The translations under genes and the position numbers were made by a program. Positions 57,005 to 64,000 of a stretch of 64,000 nucleotides of DNA are shown piece after piece. This DNA comes from Haematococcus lacustris (lineage: Eukaryota > Chlorophyta > Chlorophyceae > Chlamydomonadales > Haematococcaceae), in NCBI GenBank assembly GCA_030144725.1, contig JASKMD010000030.1, positions 2,825,896-2,889,895 on the forward strand, read 5' to 3'. Position 1 is the stretch's first letter; each line of letters begins with the position of its first letter. The notes under the pieces were generated by a model. That model had not been told where the DNA came from and made no database searches. It was given only the letters and a program-made list of their open reading frames with translations.

Positions 57005-60000
57005 TCACATCTCCATGCTGTCCACCGCCACCGCCCCTCCTTCAGCCTCCAGCCGCTCCCGCTCCACCTGCGCCAGGGTCAGCACAGGCAGCAGGGCACA
57101 CAGATAGAAAGTGATACATCAGGTCAACACAGGCAGCAGGGCGCACAGGCATACGAGTAATACAGACAGCAGGTAAACACAGGCAGCAGGGCACAGCCTG
57201 TGGCAGCTGGGGGTGGAAACTGCATGGCCAGGTCAAAGCAGGTCAAACTACATTGCCAGGCCAAAGCAGCCAAGCAGCCTAACGGCCTAACGCTGGGAGT
57301 GGTGTAAGCCATCCTCATACCTAGGTGGAGCCTGCAGCGGCCTTCCCTCACACTAGACACTGCTAGACAAGGACCACTCATTTGATTGCTGCACCCACCA
57401 TCGGAGGAAGTGCTCCTTAGAACACATACAGGGCCCATAATTGCTATGAGACCAGGCCCCTTACCCTCTCCCCTACCAACCAGCTGAGCTCAAACTTCCA
57501 TACTGTGCTGCATGCCAGGTGCTGCCAGGCACAGGGACAAGGTGGTGGCAGGCCATCGGGAACACCCTCACGTGCTGCAGCAGTGCGGTCATGCCCAGTA
57601 GAGTCCCACTGTCATCTATCGCAGGAACCCCTCACACTCAGCGAGCATGCTCGCAGACTCGTCGACGGCACATGATGGGTCTATGAGCATGCGTCTAGCA
57701 AATGATGATGGTGCAGGCAACAAGGACCACCTAGGCTGGCAGCCAGGGGCCTACCTGGGCAAACTTGTCCCTGATGGGTGGCACCAGCACGGTCCTGCGC
57801 ATGAACAGCGCAAAGGGGCCGCACGCAGTGATGCCAGGAAGGGCGGCGAGGGCGTCCACCGCCCGTAGGCAGCTGCGCAGCATGTCTTCATGCCGGTCCA
57901 CCTGCAGGCAGTCAGGCAGGCAGCTGAGCTGGCTGACATGGCGATCATGGCATCAGGCAGGCAGGCAGGCAGGCAGTGTGCAGGCAAGCAAGCAGGCAGG
58001 CAGGGAGGCAGGGAGGCAGGGAGGCAGGTCTGCACCCTGCCCTTGCATGGCATTCTGTGACATGAGCTCCACAGCTGAGCAGGCTGACACCACTCACCTT
58101 TACCGCACCGCAATCACCAGGAGCTGAGATTTACAGATTTGTCAAGCACTGCTCACACCCCCTGCCCCCTCCTGCCCCCCTGCCCCCTCCCAGTACTCCC
58201 CACCTCCTGCTTCACTGCCTCTCCCTTGAGCTTGGTGGTCAGCGTCTGCTCCAGGGGCGGCACCAGCAGCTCAGCGCCCGACAGCAGCGCCGCGGGCTCA
58301 GCGGCCGCCAGCTTGGTGACGATGAGGTGACAGGTGGCCTTCACATCCGCATGGTCGCTGCGGGAACACACAGCACACGTCCGCCCGCACGCACGCCTCA
58401 GCCCCAGCGCCCACCCACCCCTCCTCCCTACCCCTCCTCGCTCCCAGCAAGGCGAGCACGGATTGCATGCTGCCAGCTGGCAGGTGCCATGTGATCTTGT
58501 CACCAGGGATATGGGCCATGGCCGCTACATGGCTCACTACTGCCTGAGCAAATTGGGCACTGCTGGCGTTGTAGATGTGTCAAGGAATTGAGTGAGAGGT
58601 GAGGCTGGGGTACAATGCCGGCCTAGCTGGTGTGGGGAGGCTGGTGGGAGAGTACTCACAGCCCCACCCCCTGCAGACCCTGAGCTGGGCACCCTCCCCT
58701 GCACCTCATGCGGGGCAGTGGGGCTCGCAGGGCAGTGGGCAGGTGGGCTGGGTGGACCCCTGGGTGGGTGAGAGGTGGGTGAGAGGTGGGTGGTGCGACG
58801 GGGGTCGACAGGGTAGGGAGACATGGGTGGCTTGAGGCAGGCCAGCCATCCCTGCCGCCATCAGCGACATTGTGGGTGATGGAGGGTGGGGAGAGGGATA
58901 AGGGTGGGGAGGATGGGGGTGAGGTAACATCTCCAGCTTGTGCACAGGCACAGACAGCAGTGGCATTGCATGGCTGGCTAGCAGCCAGCAGCAGGCACTG
59001 ACCCCAGGCCCCCTGCCCCCGCCCTCACCCCAGGCCTGATTTGAGGTGTGTGAGGAACACGGGGAGGTCCAGTTGTGGCCTGCAGGCGGGGCTGTCTGCC
59101 AGGATGTCCAGGCACTCAAAGGCTGACTTGCGCAGCTCAAGGCCGTCATCCATCTGCGCATGCACAGCTGGGTCACACATGAGCCCATGAGCATGGGGTA
59201 CATAGGCAGTTTGCGGGCCTGAGCTGTATGGAGTGCAGTGCCTTGTGCCCATGTCGGCTGGTGAGGGCCATCTAGTGGTAGTGCCTGGCGCAGGAATGGC
59301 GGCAGTCTCTTTGCGACCCCTGGCGCTGGTGGGGCGGGCTGAGGTGTTGTACTCAGTACTTATGAAGGGTAGTGGGGAGGATGGGGATGCATCTGGTAGG
59401 GATGGTGTGATGGTATCTGTGGAGCCTCAGGACTCGACCGCCAACTGTGATTTCCATTGTGCGCTACCTCCCTCCCCCTCTCCTATAGCCCCCTCATCTC
59501 CTATAGCCCCCTCCCCCTCCCCCTCCCCCTCCCCCTCCCCCTCCCCCTCCCCCTCCCCCTCCCCCTCCCCCTCCCCCTCCCCCTCCCCCTCCCCCTCCCC
59601 CTCCCCCTCCCCCCCCCTCCCCCTCCCCCTCCCCCTCCCCCTCCCCCTCCCCCTCCCCCTCCCCCTCCCCCTCCCCCTCCCCCTCCCCCTCCCCCTCCCC
59701 CTCCCCCTCCCCCTCCCCCTCCCCCTCCCCCTCCCCCTCCCCCTCCCCCTCCCCCTCCCCCTCCCCCTCCCCCTCCCCCTCCCCCTCCCCCTCCCCCTCC
59801 CCCTCCCCCTCCCCCTCCCCCTCCCCCTCCCCCTCCCCCTCCCCCTCCCCCTCCCCCTCCCCCTCCCCCTCCCCCTCCCCCTCCCCCTCCCCCTCCCCCT
59901 CCCCCTCCCCCTCCCCCTCCCCCTCCCCCTCCCCCTCCCCCTCCTACCTTGTGCTTGAAGGGCCCCAGGTCCACCACCCTGATCAGGCTCTCCTGCACGC

Positions 60001-63000
60001 TGGTCTGGCCGTACAGCAGGGGCAGCAGCGCCGCCAGCACGCCGCCATGCGCCACCAGGCTGGGCTTCTGATGAGCCACGGCGCTCAGGGATACCACCGC
60101 GGCGCGCCGCACGTGCCTGCGCCCACACCCTCCCAGCCTGGATGCGGGCTGCAACCGCCCATCACTGGCCTACAGCAGCACTGGGCTGCAGGGCCCTCCC
60201 ACCATGGCCCACAGCGCTGGCCGTCACCCCTCCACTCTCCAACCCTCTCCACCCAGGCACCCCACAGCTGACCCCCCAGCCCTTGTTGGCAGGTGCAGGT
60301 GCAGGTGCAGGTGCAGGTGCAGGTGCAGGTGCAGGTGCAGGTGCAGGTGCAGGTGCAGGTGCAGGTGCAGGTGCAGGTGCAGGTGCAGGTGCAGGTGCAG
60401 GTGCAGGTGCAGGTGCAGGTGCAGGTGCAGGTGCAGGTGCAGGTGCAGGTGCAGGTGCAGGTGCAGGTGCAGGTGCAGGGCACAACAGCTGTGCCTGCAG
60501 CAGCCTGCTGCTTTAGGGCTGTTTGGCACCACCAGATGAAACATGAGGGGCACAGCACACAGCCCACACTCTCCAGTGCCTGCCAACAGGTGGGGGAAGG
60601 CTGACAGACGGCTGGGAGTGGCAAACTGGCTGGAGAAGCACACGGCTACTACCTGGGCTCATGCAGAGGGCAACACCCCTGGTGGTAGCTCCCTGGCAAC
60701 TCCCTGCCTCACTCCCCCGACACTGGCTGCCATCAGCTGCTCATCTGTCTGTACAGACTATGATGCCTGTTGTCTGTACAGCCTACCTGAGGAGCTGCCC
60801 ACCGCCTAAGCGCACAGCACAGCTGCTCTGAGGCACCAGCCGCCTGACCCCCCCAAGTGGGTAGGCTGGGCCCCCCCTGCCCCGCCCCCCGCCTCGCTCT
60901 GCCTGTGCAGGCGGCTAGGGTGGCCAGGCTGCGTCACTGCCACCAGCAGAGCAATCAGTGCCTAGGGGTGCAGGGCTGGCCACTTTTCACCCAGTGGTGC
61001 TAACACGCGTCAGGGGCGCAGAGCCAGCGGTCGCTTGGGGCAGCCTGACCTGTCGGGGTCGTTCATGAGGCTGAGGAAGCGCTGCACGCATGTGGCCAGG
61101 GGGCTGTCCACAGCATGCGGCCGGTCCACTGCCATGTACTTCACAGCTGACACCACCTAGGAGGGTGTGGGGCACAGGAGGGGGGTGGAGGGAGCGGCAG
61201 TCAAGACGGTGGCAGCTTTTAGAAAGGTTGCCCCTATGGCCTGATGACGGGCTGGGTACCTTTCACACGGTTCAGTGCACCCCCTACCTTTCACTCTGAC
61301 CCCGACTCCTAACTCTTACTCTGACCACGAACTTGGACCTAACCCCAGCCCCAGCCCCAACCCCCAGACAGGCTGACTGCGACGGACGGCTGAGCGCTGA
61401 CTGCACCGGCCCATGACAAGTCTTGAGGCAGGTATGGGTCACTATTTGCTAGGCTTGCCTGTACAGGGCTGCGCTTGCTTGCTCTCGCCATTGCACATGC
61501 GGTTAGTTTGCTGAGGAAGTTAGGGAGTGGGAAGTAGAGCATGGGCCCTGGCAGCAGTACCCACCACAGCTCTCATCTCAGGGCAGGGGTCCTGTAGCCT
61601 GCCTGCCAGCTGCTGCAGCATGGGTCCAGGGTTCAGCTGCGCCAGGCGGCCTAGGCACTCGGACACCACGGTGCGGCACTCCTCTTGACCTCCAGGCACA
61701 CAGCCCAGCAGCAGGGACAGCACCCCGGCCCTCCTCGCCTGGGCGAGAAGGCAGGCAGGCAGGCAGGCAAGCTTGCAGGTGGGTGGGCAAGTGGGCGAGC
61801 GCGCGGGCGTAACAGCGGGCGGGCGGAACAGCACATGCCTACGACATTGGCTGAGGTGCAGGCTGCAGGCATTCCAGGCCAAGGCAGTCAACACTGACCT
61901 CATGGCAGCTAGCTCTTCCCTCCAGCTGATCAACAAGGCCTGGCAGGGCTCCAAAGCAGGGCTGGACACCACCCCTGCCCCTGCCCCTGCCCCTGCCCCT
62001 GCCCCTGCCCCTGCCCCTGCCCCTGCCCCTGCCCCTGCCCCTGCCCCTGCCCCTGCCCCACCCTTCACCCCACCACGCACCAGGCGGCAGGGAGGGAGCC
62101 AGGGGCTGGCCGGCACTGGCTTCAGAGGCAGGTGTCTGGTAGGGTGCCGCCGCCACGGTGCCCAGCACCTCAGCCAGGGCTGTCAGCAGCAGGTACTGCT
62201 GCTTGGCGTTACCGCTGGCACCGCTGATGCGCTCCACAAGGCTGGGCATGTAGCTGCACAGGGGAACAGGGTGGCAGGCAGGCAGGCGGTGGGTGAGGTA
62301 GCATAGCGCAAGGTCTGACAGCCACAGGTCAGGCACGCACTGGACATGGCAGCATGGTGCAAGCACAAGCAGCCACTCATGGCAGGGTAGGGCTTTGGGA
62401 AGGCGTAGGGGTGGTGTGTGTTGTGCCATGGGTTGAGGGTTAAGGGCCAGGGCCAGGGCCAGGGCCAGGGCCAGGGCCAGGGCCAGGGCCAGGGCCAGGG
62501 CCAGGGCCAGGGCCAGGGCCAGGGCCAGAAGCTGGTGTGGGGTCAGAAGCTGGTTCCCAGGGACCTACTGCTGCAAGTTGCCGCATGTGATGCCTCCCAG
62601 AGCCAAGCTGGCAGCACTCTTCACCTCCTCACTGGGCGAAGCCAAGCTGCTGCTGATAGCCGCCTCTACCTGTGGCCCCGCACACCAGCAGCAGCAGACG
62701 GAGCTTGCAGGCAGGCCAGGTGTGACTCACGAGGCAGGTGTGACTCATAAGGCAGCAGCTCAGCTGAGGCGAGGCCAGCCATGAACCCCTCAACGGTCGC
62801 CCCGTGCTGCCACTCACTTGGGGCAGGCTGCTCAGGTCACAGCGTCGCCCGATGTGGCCATGGCACAACAGAGCCAGACGCTGGCGCGCCACATCAGCCC
62901 CAGGGACAAGGTCAGCCAGCAGCCGCTGGGCGGTGTCCATGACCTTGGCGGGTCCCGCCGCGCTGAGCAGCAGGGGGGGCCAAGTCAGCAGGGGGCCAAG

Positions 63001-64000
63001 TCAGCAGGGGGGTCAAGTCAGCAGGGGGGTCAAGTCAGCAGGGGGGTCAAGTCAGCAGGGGGGCCAAGTCAGCAGGGGGGCCAAGGGGATGGGGCTTGGG
63101 CAAGCAGCAAAACAGCACTGAAACACAGCTCACGGCAGAGCTCACATATGAGTACCCCAAGTGTTAGAGCCTACCCCAAGGTGTGAGAGCTTACCTCAAG
63201 GTGTGAGAGCCTACCCCAAGAGTGTGAGAGCAGGCACAGGCACCTTTTCTCCTCCCAGTACCGCACAGTCCTGATGCCAACTCGCCCCTGCTGACATGCC
63301 TGCCCCCTCCCCGCCCCCTCCCCCCCTGCACCCCCACCCACCACGCCAGCGCGGCGACGCATTGTGCCACAGCTGGCTGCGAGGCTCCGCTACCCGCGCC
63401 TGCCCGTCCCACCTCCATGAGCTGCTGCAGCAGCTGGTCCGGTGCCAGGGCGGGGCTGCCACTGGCTGCCAGGGCTGCGAAGAATGCCTGCAGGGCCAGC
63501 AGCGTCTGCGCCTGCAGCAGGGCGCTGCGGAGGAGGTCCAGGGACACGGGCAGCGCCTTAGCGGCCACGGCTGGCGCAGCATTGCCCGGCTGGGAGCAGG
63601 TCAGGGTGGCCAGGGTCTTCAGGGCCAGGGCGGCCAGGGGCTGGTCCTTGTCCAAGACCAGGGAGGAGGCCTCGCTGGCTAGCAGGGTGGCGGAGCTGGG
63701 GCTTAGCTGGCTGCCACACCGGCTGGCCAGTTGCTGCACGGACGGGAGCAGGGTGCGACGGGGCAGGCCAGGGCAGGTCAGGCCAGGTCAAGTCGGGTCA
63801 GGTCAGGTCAAGTCGGGGCAAGTAAAGATGAACCCCTCTTGGAATTAAGAGCACCTCTTGCACCTTTTGCCTCTGGCCTCCACCTGCCCCTGCCCTGCCT
63901 CCCCACCTCCCTCACCCCCCAGCCCACTGACCTCCAGGGTCACCAGGGAGGCCTGCCTCAGGGGCCGCAGCGCCTTGCGCAGGAAGGAGGTCAGCTCAGC
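57005..64000 (-). CDS. CAND1: CAND1 (cullin-associated and neddylation-dissociated 1), C-terminal half, runs off the edge
   Basis: 12 exons in view: complement(join(57005..57067,57755..57901,58204..58357,59029..59153,59948..60116,61050..61156,61565..61738,61899..62253,62569..62669,62818..62962,63342..63733,63932..>64000)), 667 codons with stop. CAND1 is an all-HEAT-repeat solenoid that wraps unneddylated cullins and exchanges SCF substrate receptors. Matches to the family run in order: [109 protein letters not shown], and the acidic tail ending DSMEM. All phases agree. The exon at 61899 includes a translated (GGGGCA)n array giving an Arg-Gly repeat. The donor at 61565 could instead be 61568. 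The N-terminal half lies beyond the window. Confidence 0.93.
57954..58027. repeat. (GGCA)n / (GGGAGGCA)n repeat
   Basis: Short tandem arrays in a CAND1 intron. Confidence 0.85.
59507..59944. repeat. (CCCCCT)n minisatellite, ~440 bp
   Basis: About 72 nearly perfect copies, with one irregular unit near 59610, in a CAND1 intron, ending right at the 5' splice site of the exon at 59948. The gene strand is (AGGGGG)n, a strong G-quadruplex candidate in the pre-mRNA. Confidence 0.95.
60292..60478. repeat. (GGTGCA)n minisatellite
   Basis: About 31 copies in the 933-bp CAND1 intron between 60116 and 61050. Confidence 0.95.
61972..62059. repeat. (CCCCTG)n minisatellite, coding in CAND1
   Basis: About 14 copies. 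In the CAND1 frame (minus strand) it reads as a Gly-Arg repeat; the unit length keeps the frame open on both sides. Confidence 0.92.
62440..62529. repeat. (GGCCAG)n minisatellite
   Basis: About 15 copies in a CAND1 intron. Confidence 0.94.
62975..63088. repeat. ~17-bp tandem repeat
   Basis: Six to seven copies of AAGTCAGCAGGGGGGTC/CC in a CAND1 intron. Confidence 0.9.

Noticed and set aside
59457..60128. Long open frames of poly-Pro, Pro-Leu, Gly or Gly-Arg over the (CCCCCT)n array
   Set aside because: They only reflect the hexanucleotide repeat being open in all frames; the CAND1 model makes this interval an intron.

Overview
The window looks like nuclear DNA from a green alga, most likely a chlorophycean close to Chlamydomonas/Haematococcus. 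It is GC-rich, its genes are cut into many short exons by GT-AG and a few GC-AG introns, CTG/CAG tracts and hexanucleotide minisatellites are common, and the genes are plant/algal (chloroplast LepA, PHT4-type anion transporter, RWP-RK factor, HR-like lesion-inducer family). The species assignment is an inference from style and remembered family features, not from a search. All gene models were built by hand from splice signals, reading-frame phase and family similarity.

Layout: a divergent protein kinase (minus, 0.36-2.42 kb); a decayed Fanzor/TnpB-like fragment (3.0-3.5 kb); an EamA-type transporter (minus, 3.9-6.6 kb); a transposon-rich stretch with two further Fanzor-like remnants and a reverse-transcriptase fragment (6.8-8.8 kb); a PHT4/ANTR-like transporter (plus, 9.1-15.1 kb); a small membrane protein and an HR-like lesion-inducing (DoxX-superfamily-like) protein (minus, 15.4-16.9 kb); an 18-exon chloroplast LEPA/EF4 gene (minus, 18.1-25.0 kb); an RNPS1/SR45-type SR protein (minus, 25.5-27.7 kb) divergent from an STE20/OSR1-type kinase (plus, 28.2-35.2 kb); an RWP-RK transcription factor with a very long Q-rich tail (minus, 36.6-40.4 kb); a complete hAT element with TIRs and a perfect 8-bp target duplication (42.4-45.4 kb); an SPL-like gene whose SBP domain is not seen (minus, 46.7-52.6 kb); an inverted segmental duplication carrying the last LEPA exon (53.5-54.3 kb) followed by another Fanzor remnant; and the C-terminal half of CAND1 (minus, 57.0 kb to the right edge).

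The host genes are unrelated housekeeping or regulatory genes with no operon-like logic. RNPS1 and the STE20 kinase share a ~530-bp divergent intergenic region, and the kinase and RWP-RK genes converge. The most unusual content is the set of Fanzor-like remnants and a ~200-bp non-coding module present in four copies. In two copies that module lies just downstream of Fanzor-like coding sequence and folds into a long conserved hairpin, where the guide (omega) RNA of such systems would be expected.
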